Positions 17,699 to 25,997 of a stretch of 64,000 nt of DNA are shown here, in pieces. Source of the DNA: JACVRW01 sp963751105 (lineage in GTDB: Bacteria > Actinomycetota > Thermoleophilia > Solirubrobacterales > Thermoleophilaceae); NCBI GenBank assembly GCA_963751105.1, contig CAVVTG010000002.1, forward strand, positions 2,232,001 through 2,296,000, read 5' to 3'. How positions within the stretch are numbered: the first letter of the stretch is position 1; each line of letters opens with the position of its first letter. The notes beneath the pieces are model-generated. The model searched no databases and was not told the DNA's origin. It saw only the letters and a list, made by a program, of their open reading frames with translations. Both the position numbers and the translations under genes were made by a program.

Positions 17699-19287
17699 CT
17701 ACTCCCACTCGATCGTGCCCGGAGGCTTCGAGGTGATGTCCAGGGTCACCCGGTTCACCTGAGGATCTCGTTGATCATGCGCGAAGCCACCCTCTCCAAC
17801 AGGTCGTAGGGCAGCCGCGCCCAGTCGGCCGTCATGGCATCGTCGGAGGTGACGGCCCGGATCACCACCACGTACCCGTAGGTGCGCTCGTCGCCCTGCA
17901 CGCCGACGCTGCGCAGGTCCGCCGGCAGCACGCAGAACGACTGCCACAGCTCGCGGTACAGGCCCGCTTCGCGGATCTCGTCCTGGAGGATCGCGTCGGC
18001 GTCGCGCAGGATCTCGAGCCGTTCCTTCGTGACCTCCCCGCTGACCACGCGGATGGCCAGGCCAGGGCCGGGGAAGGGCTGGCGCCAGACGAGGCGGTCG
18101 GTCATGCCGAGCTCGGCCCCCACCCTGCGCACCTCGTCCTTGAACAGCATGCGCAGCGGCTCGACCAGGTCGAACTCGAGGTCCTCGGGCAGGCCGCCGA
18201 CGTTGTGGTGGGACTTGATCGTGGCCGCGCCCGTGCCGCCGCCCGACTCGATCACGTCCGAGTAGAGCGTGCCCTGCACCAGGTAGCGCGGTTGGCCGAG
18301 CTTCTCGGCCTGCTCCTCGAAGACGCGGATGAACTCCTCGCCGATGATCTTGCGCTTGCGCTCGGGCTCGGTCACGCCGGCCAGCCGCGCCAGGAAGCGC
18401 TGCTCGGCGTCGACGGCGATCAGCGGCACCTTGAAGTGATCGCGGAAGGCCGCCACCACCTGGTTGCCCTCGTTCTTTCGCATCAAGCCGTGATCCACGA
18501 ACACGCAGGTGAGCTGATCACCCACCGCGCGATAGGTGAGCAGGGCTGCGACCGATGAGTCGACTCCGCCCGACAGGCCGCAGATCACCCGGCCGTCCCC
18601 CACCTGCTCCCGGATGCGCGCCACCTGCTCCTCGATCACCGACTCGGCGGTCCAGGCCATATCGCAGTCGCAGATGTCGCGCAGGAAGGTCTCGAGTATC
18701 TGGCTGCCGTAGGGCGTGTGCACCACCTCCGGGTGGAACTGGATGCCGTACAGCCCCCGCTCCGGATCCTCGATCGCCGCCACCGGCGATTCGGTGGAGG
18801 CCCCCAGCGCGGTGAAGCCGGGTGGCGGCTCGTAGACCGTGTCGCGGTGGCTCATCCAGCACGACTGCTCGGGCGGCGTCCCCGCCAGCAGCCGCCCGGG
18901 CTGGTTGACCGTCAACCGGGAGCGGCCGAACTCGCCCACCTCGGCGCCCTCCACACGGCCGCCGAGCTCGAGCACCATGGCCTGCATGCCGTAACAGATG
19001 CCGAGCACCGGCACGCCGAGCTCGAGCAGCTCGTGGCGGAGCTTGGGGGCGCCGTCGGCATAGACGGAGGCAGGGCCGCCCGACAGGATCAGTCCGCGCG
19101 GCTGACGGCGCGTGACCTCCTCGAGGGCGACGTGGTGAGGCAGCAGCTCGGCGAACACACCGCACTCGCGCACGCGACGAGCGATCAGCTGCGAGTACTG
19201 ACCCCCGAAGTCGAGGACCAGGACCTCATCCGTGGTAGCCGCAGGAGCGGTGGCGGACGTGCTCGCCGTTGCCGCCTGGGTGCTCAC
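17699..19287 (-). CDS. guaA: GMP synthase (glutamine-hydrolysing), with a C-terminal frameshift
   Basis: GuaA converts XMP to GMP using glutamine and ATP. The glutaminase domain shows LDFGGQYSQLIARR, the nucleophile Cys in GICYGMQ and QFHPEV; the ATP domain shows the PP-loop GLSGGVDSS; the dimerisation domain shows WRQPFPGPGLAIR. The reading frame breaks near 17762: after INEI a base seems to be missing, and the universally conserved ending ITSKPPGTIEWE is encoded in the next frame down to a TAG at 17699. Restored length is 529 residues, normal for the family. Start GTG at 19287 has a GAGGG site and lies 16 bases after the guaB3 stop. Confidence 0.95.
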
Positions 19288-19303
19288 CTGCGGGCGGGCC
19301 CTC

Positions 19304-20536
19304 CTAGTCCCCGACCAGAGCCGGGTCGGGAGTGCTGACCACACCGTCGGCGGCGGGATGCGGGATCGCCGCCGCGGTGGCGCCCATCCCGACCTCCTGG
19401 TCGCGCTGGAGCTGCTTGCCCTCGGACTGCAGCGCAGGCGCCACCATCACCTCGGCCTTGTGGAAGGCCGGGATGTCCTCGTAGCCGCAGGTGGCCATCG
19501 AGGTGCGCAGGCTGCCCATCAGGTTGAAGGTGCCGTCGTTCTCGTGCGCGGGGCCGAGCAGGATCTGCTCCATCGACCCGTTCTGCGTCGTCTTCACCCG
19601 CGCTCCGCGGGGGAGCGACGGATGGAAGGTCGCCATGCCCCAGTGGTAGCCGTGCCCCGGCGCCTCGTAGGCGCGGGCCAGTGGCGAGCCGACCATCACC
19701 GCGTCCGCCCCGCAGGCGATGGCCTTGGAGACGTCCCCGCCGTTGCGCATGCCGCCGTCGGCGATCACCTTCACGTACTCGCCCGTCTCCAGCATGTGCT
19801 GGGAGCGGGCCGCGGCCACGTCGGCGATCGCGGTGGCCTGGGGCACGCCGATGCCCAGCACGCCTCGCGTGGTGCAGGCCGCACCCGGGCCGACGCCCAC
19901 CAGCACGCCGACCGCCCCGGTGCGCATCAGGTGGAGCCCCGTGGCGTAGGAGGCGCAGCCGCCGACCACGACCGGGACCGGCACCTCACGGATGAACTCC
20001 TTGAGGTTGAGCGCCTCCGAGCGCTTGGACACGTGCTCGGCCGAGATCACCGTTCCCTGGATCACGAGGATGTCGAGGCCGGCCTCGAGAGCGGTCTCGT
20101 AGTAGTTGCGCACCCGCTGCGGGGTGAGCGAGGCCGCCGCCACCACGCCCTGGTCCTTGATCTCGCGGATCCGCTGCGCGATCAGCTCCTCGCGCACCGG
20201 CTCGGAGTAGATGCGCTGCATCTCGGAGGTGGCCACCTCCTTGGGCTGATGGGCGATGCGCGCCAGCTCGGAGTCCGGATCGTCATAGCGAGTCCAGATC
20301 CCCTCGAGGTTGAGCACGGCCAGGCCGCCGAGCTCGCCGAGGATGCCGGCGGTGCGGGGCGAGACCACCCCGTCCATGGCCGAGGCCATCAGCGGCAGTT
20401 CGAAGCGGTACGGACCGAGCGTCCAGGTGACGTCGATCTCGTCGGGATCTCGCGTGCGCCGGCTGGGCACGATCGCGATGTCATCGAAGCCATACGCGCG
20501 GCGGCCCTTCTTGCCGCGCCCGATCTCAACTTCCAT
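19304..20536 (-). CDS. guaB3: GuaB3-type IMP dehydrogenase-like protein without CBS domains
   Basis: A 410-residue TIM-barrel protein of the IMP dehydrogenase/GMP reductase family. It shows MASAMDGVVSPRTAG, VVVGGCASYATG, the active-site loop GPGAACTTRGVLGIGVPQ with the catalytic Cys, and ADGGMRNGGDVSKAIACGADAVMVG. The CBS pair found inserted in standard GuaB is absent, which matches the GuaB3 subgroup; a cyanobacterial GuaB3 acts as an IMP dehydrogenase, while the role in Actinomycetota is less clear. It is followed by guaA, so a role in GMP formation is likely. A TAGGAT element six bases before the ATG suggests leaderless transcription. Confidence 0.88.
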   Translation of the reverse strand: MEVEIGRGKKGRRAYGFDDIAIVPSRRTRDPDEIDVTWTLGPYRFELPLMASAMDGVVSPRTAGILGELGGLAVLNLEGIWTRYDDPDSELARIAHQPKEVATSEMQRIYSEPVREELIAQRIREIKDQGVVAAASLTPQRVRNYYETALEAGLDILVIQGTVISAEHVSKRSEALNLKEFIREVPVPVVVGGCASYATGLHLMRTGAVGVLVGVGPGAACTTRGVLGIGVPQATAIADVAAARSQHMLETGEYVKVIADGGMRNGGDVSKAIACGADAVMVGSPLARAYEAPGHGYHWGMATFHPSLPRGARVKTTQNGSMEQILLGPAHENDGTFNLMGSLRTSMATCGYEDIPAFHKAEVMVAPALQSEGKQLQRDQEVGMGATAAAIPHPAADGVVSTPDPALVGD

Positions 20537-20606
20537 TGGATGATCCTAGGTTCGGCGGCGGACAGAGACGGCGGTTGACGCTGAAGTTAGCAGTAGCGTC
20601 GACCCG

Positions 20607-21569
20607 CTACCCGACCTCTATTGCGGGGCTCTCAAGCTCCTCCACCCGCACCTCGGGCAACAGCCGCTCGACCTCTCTCTGCTCGACCCGGCCGGCCCCG
20701 AAGTGCTGTGTCGACTCGGCCCCGCACGCCACCGCGAAGCGCAGCGACTCCTCGTTGCTCGCGCCGCCGTAGCGCGCTGCCACGAAGCCCGCGAGGAAGG
20801 CATCGCCCGAGCCCACCGTCGACACCGGCTCGAGCGGCTCGAGGGTGGCGCGGTACATGCGCCGCTCGCCGCCCTCGGTCACCAGTGCGAGGCAGCCGTC
20901 GGCCAGGGTCATGATCGACTCGCCCGCGCCCAGCTCGATCATCTCGTGGACGGCGGCCCGGCGATCGGCGTCGTCGGAGAACTCGTAGCCCACGAGCCCC
21001 TCCGCCTCGAGCTCGTTGGGGCTCACCACGTTCGGACCGGCTCGCGTGCCGAGTCGCATCGCCTCGCCCTCGGAGTCGACCAGAGTCGTGACCTCGAGGC
21101 GCTTCATCTCGCCGATCAGGCGCCCGTAGAGCGCCGAGTCCACCCCGCGGGGGAGGCTGCCCGCCATCACGCACACCGCGGCGCCCTTGGCGAGATACAG
21201 GAGCTTGTCCACGAACAGCTCGAGCTCGTCCTCGGACACGTGCGGACCGTGCTCGTTGATCTCCGTCTGCTCGCCGCTCGTGGGATCGACCACGGCCGTG
21301 GAGGTGCGCGACTCCTCACGGATTCGCACGAAGTCGTTGAGAATCCCCTCTTCGGTCAGGTGCTCCACGATGCGCGTGCCGGTGGGCCCTCCGGCCACGC
21401 CGGTGGCGATCACCGGCTGGCCCAGCGCACGCAGTGCGCGGGCGACGTTGACGCCCTTGCCGCCGGCCGCGGCAGTGTGCTCCACGGCCCTGTGGCGCCG
21501 GCCGAGCCTGAAGTTCGGGACGGCGAGCGTCTTGTCGATGGCGGCGTTGAGGGTGACGGTGATGATCAT
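20607..21569 (-). CDS. 1-phosphofructokinase/PfkB-family hexose kinase
   Basis: A 320-residue ribokinase-fold sugar kinase of the FruK/LacC/PfkB subgroup. The opening IITVTLNAAIDKT, the GGKGVNVARALRALG substrate segment, NELEAEGLVG and the C-terminal anion-hole motif VSTVGSGDAFLAGF with catalytic Asp are all present. Members phosphorylate fructose-1-phosphate, fructose-6-phosphate or tagatose-6-phosphate; which one cannot be decided here. The ATG overlaps the dacA stop by four bases, so it is the last gene of the LysM-dacA operon, an unusual partner for wall genes. Confidence 0.86.
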   Translation of the reverse strand: MIITVTLNAAIDKTLAVPNFRLGRRHRAVEHTAAAGGKGVNVARALRALGQPVIATGVAGGPTGTRIVEHLTEEGILNDFVRIREESRTSTAVVDPTSGEQTEINEHGPHVSEDELELFVDKLLYLAKGAAVCVMAGSLPRGVDSALYGRLIGEMKRLEVTTLVDSEGEAMRLGTRAGPNVVSPNELEAEGLVGYEFSDDADRRAAVHEMIELGAGESIMTLADGCLALVTEGGERRMYRATLEPLEPVSTVGSGDAFLAGFVAARYGGASNEESLRFAVACGAESTQHFGAGRVEQREVERLLPEVRVEELESPAIEVG

Positions 21570-22792
21570 CGGACCAACCGGATCCTGCTGCTCAGTGTCC
21601 ACAACAGCATGACGGCGGCGAGGAGAATGGCGAGCGCGGCCAGCAAGGTCAAGGGGACGCCGAGCCTCGAAGTGAGCACTCGCAGCGTCCCCGCCCCGGG
21701 CACGTCGGCCGCCGTGACCAGCGCCACGCGCCTCACCGGGCGGCCCTCCACGAACACCGTCACGGCCCCGGCTCGCTCGCCCGCGGGCAGTGGTCCTTCG
21801 AGCTCCTCACGGGAGCGCACGCGTCGCCGCACGCTCTCCCCGGCCCGCAGGGTGAGCACGGCGCGCCGGCGTGGCACGAGACGGATGCGCTCGTCGAAGT
21901 AGCTCACGTCCGCGCGAGCCAGCGCCCGTGCGGGGTCGAGCACCTCGACGCGCTTGAACTGCTCGAGCCCCCAGCGGAGCAGCTCGAGCGTCTCGGCGTC
22001 ACGTGCGGCCTCGCTCGGCTCGCCGAGCACGACGCTGATGACCTTTGCGCCGCCGCGCCCGGTGGCGGAGCCCACGAGGACGTACCCGGCCTGCCCCGTG
22101 TACCCCGTCTTGACGCCCGAGACCCACGGGGTGGTCCCCACGAGCCGGTTTCTGTTGTCGATCACCCGGCGCACCGCTCCCGACTCGAGCTCGGCCACCG
22201 GCGTGTCCACGATCCGGGCAAAGCGGGGCCGCGAGAGAAGCAGGCGGCTCAGGCTGGCGAGGTCCCGCGCGCTTGAGAAGTTCCCCGGCTCGTCGAGGCC
22301 GATGGGGTTGGCGTAGCCCGTGTCGTCGAGACCCAGCTCCTCGGCGCGCTCGTTCATCTCGGCCACGAAGGCCTCGCGTGATCCGGAGACGCCCTCGGCC
22401 AACGTGGCCGCCGCGTCGTTGGCGCTCTCGAGGAGCAGCGCCGTGAGGAGGTCTTCGACGGTCATCCGCTCACCGCTGCGAAGGTTGATCTGGGACTCGA
22501 TGGGCGCGGCGTCGTAGGGCGCGGCGGTGAACACCTCATTCGGCCGCGCGCCCTCGAGCGCCAGCAGCGCCGTCATCAGTTTGGTGGTGGAGGCGATCGA
22601 GCGCTGCTCGTCGGCGCGCTTGGCGAACATCACCTCGCCGTTGCGGCCGTCGACCACGATCGCCGAGGCCGCCCCGTTGACCTTCGGCGGTGGCGTCTGG
22701 GCATGGGCGGCCGGCCCTGCCACCAGCGAGAGCACCAGAGCCAGCACCACGGCCGGCACCGCCAGCGCCGGCGCGGCGGATCGGGGCGTCAC
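21566..22792 (-). CDS. dacA: D-alanyl-D-alanine carboxypeptidase (PBP5/6-type)
   Basis: A 408-residue exported serine peptidase that trims the terminal D-Ala from peptidoglycan pentapeptides. It has a signal peptide (hydrophobic core ALAVPAVVLALVLSLVAG, cleavage near AHAQ), the catalytic SxxK at S68-K71 (SIASTTK), SxN at S123-N125 (ESAND) and KTG at 228-230. A beta-rich region and a C-terminal membrane anchor (LTLLAALAILLAAVMLLWTL) follow. The GTG start overlaps the stop of the LysM gene, and the stop overlaps the pfkB-type kinase start, making a tight three-gene operon. Confidence 0.92.
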   Translation of the reverse strand: MTPRSAAPALAVPAVVLALVLSLVAGPAAHAQTPPPKVNGAASAIVVDGRNGEVMFAKRADEQRSIASTTKLMTALLALEGARPNEVFTAAPYDAAPIESQINLRSGERMTVEDLLTALLLESANDAAATLAEGVSGSREAFVAEMNERAEELGLDDTGYANPIGLDEPGNFSSARDLASLSRLLLSRPRFARIVDTPVAELESGAVRRVIDNRNRLVGTTPWVSGVKTGYTGQAGYVLVGSATGRGGAKVISVVLGEPSEAARDAETLELLRWGLEQFKRVEVLDPARALARADVSYFDERIRLVPRRRAVLTLRAGESVRRRVRSREELEGPLPAGERAGAVTVFVEGRPVRRVALVTAADVPGAGTLRVLTSRLGVPLTLLAALAILLAAVMLLWTLSSRIRLVR

Positions 22793-23127
22793 TCGCGCAG
22801 CTTGATCCTCTGGCCCACGACGAGTGCCTGGGGATCGAGCTGCGGGTTGAGCTCCTCGAGCCGCTCCACGGGCACGCCGGTCTTCTCGGATATGGAGCCC
22901 AAGCTGTCGTTCAGCTTGACCGTGTAGCGACGGCGCCGGGGACGCTGGCGCTCGGTGGTGGTCGCATCGTCGGTGGCCGTCTCCGGGGCGCTGCTCGCGG
23001 AGTCCGTGCCCGTGTCGTCGCCCACGACGTTCGAGCTGACGACCACGCCCGCGATCGCGGCCACGCAGATCAGGAGCGCCAGCGGCGCCAGGAATCGAGC
23101 GGGGCTGCGTCTTCGCTTTTCGGGCAT
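22789..23127 (-). CDS. Membrane-anchored LysM-domain protein
   Basis: A 112-residue protein. A basic N-terminus (PEKRRRSP) leads into one membrane segment (FLAPLALLICVAAIAGVVVSS), then a Thr/Asp/Ser-rich spacer and one LysM domain (RYTVKLNDSLGSISEKTGV, LEELNPQLD, LVVGQRIKL). LysM binds N-acetylglucosamine chains, so the protein probably tethers or senses peptidoglycan on the outer face. It is the first gene of the LysM-dacA-kinase operon, overlapping dacA by four bases (GTGA). Confidence 0.87.
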   Translation of the reverse strand: MPEKRRRSPARFLAPLALLICVAAIAGVVVSSNVVGDDTGTDSASSAPETATDDATTTERQRPRRRRYTVKLNDSLGSISEKTGVPVERLEELNPQLDPQALVVGQRIKLRE

Positions 23128-23270
23128 CGGTGCTCCCGGGCAGGCGCCGCGGAGAATAGGGAGGTGGGCGAACCAAATCGGCCCGCACACCACCAGCAGA
23201 GGTGTTCAACGCCCGCGCCCCCTACCCTGCGCGGCGCCCGGGCTGGTGGCTCGCGCCCACGCCCGCCCGC

Positions 23271-24197
23271 CTAGATGGCCCAGGCCGCGGCGCGCAGCTC
23301 CTCGGCCGCCGCGGCGGCGGCCTCGGCCGGATCGCCGCCTCGCTCGGCGTACGCCCCGACGATCGAGCGCGATGCGGTGACGAGCCCGGCCGCCGGATGT
23401 GGGCCGAAGGCCGCCGCCAGGTCCTCCACGCGACCGCCCTGGGCCCCCACCCCGGGCAGGAGGAAGATGGCGCGCGGCATCAGCGCGCGCAGCCGCTCGA
23501 GCAGATCCGGCCGGGTGGCGCCGGTCACCGCTCCCACCGCCGACAGCCCGCACTCGCCCACGTGCGCCGCCCCCAGCTCGTCCACCAGCAGCGCCAGCCG
23601 CTCGTACAGCGGCGGCTCGCCGGCGTCCTGGAGCTCGGCCGCGCCGGGGTTCGAGGTGCGCACCAGCACGAAGCAGCAGGCGCCGGAGCCCACCGCCGCC
23701 GACACCAGCGGCTCGAGGGCGTCGCGCCCGAGGAGGGGGTTGGCGGTGAAGGCGTCGGCACCCAGCCCGGCGCTGGGACCGAACGGCCCCGGGGTCTCCC
23801 CCACCAACGCCTGGGCGTAGGCGCGCGCCGTGACGGGCACGTCGCCACGCTTGCCGTCGGCAAGCACGAGCAGACCGTGGTCGTGCGCGATGGTCACCAC
23901 CTGCTCGAGGGCCTCCCAGCCCGGCGCTCCGAGCCGCTCGAAGCAGGCGAGCTGCGGCTTGACCGCGACGCAGGACGGGCCGGCGGCCACGATCGCAGCG
24001 CGGCAGTGCTCGGTGACCGCCTCCGCGCTGCGAACGCGGGCCAGGTGAGGCTCGGCCGGGCCGCCCGCCAGACCCTCGACCGCGACCGGCCACAGCATGG
24101 CCGGGTCGGGGTCGAGGCCCAGCACGACACGACTGCGGCGCTCCTCTACGAGCGCCGCGAGCCGGTCGGCGAAGTGCGGACGCGCAGCGGTACTCAA
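23271..24197 (-). CDS. pyrF: Orotidine-5'-phosphate decarboxylase, type 2
   Basis: A 308-residue PyrF of the long (type 2) subfamily, which converts OMP to UMP in pyrimidine synthesis. Diagnostic segments are VVLGLDPDP near the N-terminus, VAVKPQLACFERLG, the catalytic LADGKRGDVPVTA, ANPLLGRDAL, VRTSNPGA and LLPGVGAQGG. Start is a TTG at 24197, with no good ribosome-binding site; ATG is not available nearby. It stands apart from other pyrimidine genes here. The 50 bases toward hup hold a small GC hairpin (24202-24216). Confidence 0.93.
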   Translation of the reverse strand: MSTAARPHFADRLAALVEERRSRVVLGLDPDPAMLWPVAVEGLAGGPAEPHLARVRSAEAVTEHCRAAIVAAGPSCVAVKPQLACFERLGAPGWEALEQVVTIAHDHGLLVLADGKRGDVPVTARAYAQALVGETPGPFGPSAGLGADAFTANPLLGRDALEPLVSAAVGSGACCFVLVRTSNPGAAELQDAGEPPLYERLALLVDELGAAHVGECGLSAVGAVTGATRPDLLERLRALMPRAIFLLPGVGAQGGRVEDLAAAFGPHPAAGLVTASRSIVGAYAERGGDPAEAAAAAAEELRAAAWAI

Positions 24198-24252
24198 CCC
24201 GGCCGCCCCCGGCGGCGCGCTGGTTCGGCTGGGCGCCCCTGCGCTATCCGCT

Positions 24253-24531
24253 CTACGAGCCCTTGACGGCGCTCTTCAGCGCGGACCCTGCCGAGAAGCG
24301 GGGAACCCTGCTCGCCGCGATCTGGATCTTCTCGCCGGTCTGCGGGTTGACTCCCTGGCGGGCACTGCGGTCCGCCACCGAGAACTTCCCGAAACCGGTG
24401 AAGTTGATCTCTCCGCCGCGCGACAGAACCTCCTGAATCGAGTCGAGCACGGCGTCGACCGCTTTGCCGGCCTCACCCTTCCCGAGCCCGCTGTTGTCCG
24501 CAACTCGGTCCACGAATTCGGCCTTGGTCAC
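24253..24531 (-). CDS. hup: HU-family DNA-binding protein
   Basis: A 92-residue histone-like protein that bends and compacts DNA. The family pattern is intact: TKAEFVDRVADNSGLGKGEA (helices 1-2), INFTGFGKFSVADRSARQGVNPQTGEKIQIAASRVPRFSAG (the beta arm with the RxGxNPQTGE motif) and a short Lys-containing C-terminal helix. The start is a GTG preceded by a strong AGGAGG ribosome-binding site. It lacks the long Lys/Ala-rich tail of mycobacterial and streptomycete HupS. Confidence 0.95.
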   Translation of the reverse strand: MTKAEFVDRVADNSGLGKGEAGKAVDAVLDSIQEVLSRGGEINFTGFGKFSVADRSARQGVNPQTGEKIQIAASRVPRFSAGSALKSAVKGS

Positions 24532-24601
24532 GATCTCCTCCTTACCGGGGGCAACATCAGTGCGGCAACGTAACAACGAACCCGGACGCCAGACGCCGTA
24601 T

Positions 24602-24622
24602 TTTCCGCTTGGAGAGCGGAAA
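24602..24622 (-). terminator. Stem-loop downstream of pmbA
   Basis: An eight-base-pair perfect stem (TTTCCGCT, 24602-24609, and AGCGGAAA, 24615-24622) with a five-base loop lies 30 bases past the pmbA stop on its coding strand. There is no strong U-tract, which is common in GC-rich terminators. It also separates pmbA from the hup promoter. Confidence 0.5.
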
Positions 24623-24650
24623 CCGCGCTCGTTACGAGTGTTTCCGGGCC

Positions 24651-25997
24651 TCAGGAACCGGAAACGGCCATCTCTCCGATGAGGATCGGAGGGGCCTTGA
24701 CGCTGCCTCCGAAGGGCACCCAGCGGGCCTGGGAGCCGACCGCCCGCACCGCCATGAGCATGCTCACGAGGTCGCTGGCGATGGTCATCTCGCGGGCCGG
24801 CGCCCCCAGCTGCCCAGCCTCGATCAGGCGCCCCGAGGCGCCCACCGAGAAGGTGCCGGACACCGGGTTGACGCCCGAGTGCAGCCCGGCCACCTCGGTC
24901 ACGTAGAGCCCGTCGCCGGCCATGCGCACCAGCTCATCGAGATCGGCCGTGCCGGGCTCGACCACGAGGTTCGTGGTACCCACGCCCGGCGGCGACCGGT
25001 ACGAGCCGCGGCCGGCGTTGCCGGTGGTGTGGCGGCCGGCCCGGCGAGCCGTGCGAGCGTCGTAGAGAAAGCCGGACAGCCGGCCGTCCTCGATGAGCGC
25101 CGTCCTCCGCGTGGGCGACCCCTCGCCGTCGAACGGCGCGCTGGCGGGTCCCTCGGGAAGGGCTCCGTCGTCGGCGAGCACGACGGCGGGGTCCGCCACC
25201 TCGTCGCCCTCCCGGCCCGCGAACAGGGAGCGGCCCCGCTGAACGGCGTCCGCGGACAGCATGGCGCCGATGAAGCCGAGGAAGGAGGCCGCCACGAAGG
25301 AGTCGAGCACCACCGGGCAGCGGCGGCTCGACGGCTGGCGCGCGCCCACCAGCGCGACGGCGCGCTCCGCCGCCTCGGAGCCGATCTCCTCAGGATCGAG
25401 GGCGTCGGGGTCGCGTCCCAGTCCGACGCCCATGCCGGTCATCAGATCCGCGCCCTCGCCGGCGAAGGCCGAGGCATAGGCCCAGGCCTGGGTGGCCTCA
25501 TAGGAGGCGGAGAAGCCGCGCGAGTTCGTGAGCGCCACCGCACCCTCCGCATCCGAGTAGACGGCGTTCTCCACCTGCGACACCCCGGGATGGGCCCGAG
25601 CCGCGCGCTCGATCGCCAGGGCGAGCTCGACCTTGCGCTCCGTGGTCCAGTCCCCCAGCGCGGGCGAGGCCAGCCCTTCGACCGGCGTGGTGCCGAACTC
25701 CCCGGGCAGCCCCTCGTGATCGTCCTCGTCGGACACGTCGGCAGCCGCGGCAGCCGCCTGGGCCACCTCCGCCACCCCCTCGGCGGACAGGTCCGTTCCG
25801 TAGGCGTAGCCCGAGCGCCCGCCCGCGAAGGCACGAACGCCCACGCCGCGCCCTCCCGCATCCGACAGGCTCTCGACCTCGCCGCGGTAGACCCGGATGC
25901 GGCGGCTGGTGGACTCCTCGGCCCACGCCTCGGCGTCGCCGGCCCCGGCGCTCAGCGTCTCCTCCACCGCGCGCCGGGCGACGTCGTCGAGGGTCAC
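24651..25997 (-). CDS. pmbA: TldD/PmbA-family protein, PmbA (TldE) type
   Basis: A 448-residue subunit of the TldD/TldE metalloprotease family, which degrades unfolded peptides and matures microcins and other modified peptides. It shows GVGVRAFAGGRSGYAYGTDLS, the C-terminal TTNLVVEPGTADLDEL and NPVSGTFSVGASG, and lacks the HExxxH zinc motif, as expected for the PmbA/TldE partner. GTG start overlaps the tldD stop (GTGA), so both subunits are made together from one operon headed by two unknown genes. Confidence 0.92.
   Translation of the reverse strand: MTLDDVARRAVEETLSAGAGDAEAWAEESTSRRIRVYRGEVESLSDAGGRGVGVRAFAGGRSGYAYGTDLSAEGVAEVAQAAAAAADVSDEDDHEGLPGEFGTTPVEGLASPALGDWTTERKVELALAIERAARAHPGVSQVENAVYSDAEGAVALTNSRGFSASYEATQAWAYASAFAGEGADLMTGMGVGLGRDPDALDPEEIGSEAAERAVALVGARQPSSRRCPVVLDSFVAASFLGFIGAMLSADAVQRGRSLFAGREGDEVADPAVVLADDGALPEGPASAPFDGEGSPTRRTALIEDGRLSGFLYDARTARRAGRHTTGNAGRGSYRSPPGVGTTNLVVEPGTADLDELVRMAGDGLYVTEVAGLHSGVNPVSGTFSVGASGRLIEAGQLGAPAREMTIASDLVSMLMAVRAVGSQARWVPFGGSVKAPPILIGEMAVSGS

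Noticed and set aside
23206..24093. Frame overlapping pyrF on the same strand
   Set aside because: Arg/Gly-rich shifted reading of pyrF; pyrF has all catalytic motifs in the adjacent frame.
24202..24216. GC hairpin GCCGCC-CCC-GGCGGC between hup and pyrF
   Set aside because: Only six pairs, a three-base loop and no U-tract; such short GC stems are expected by chance here.
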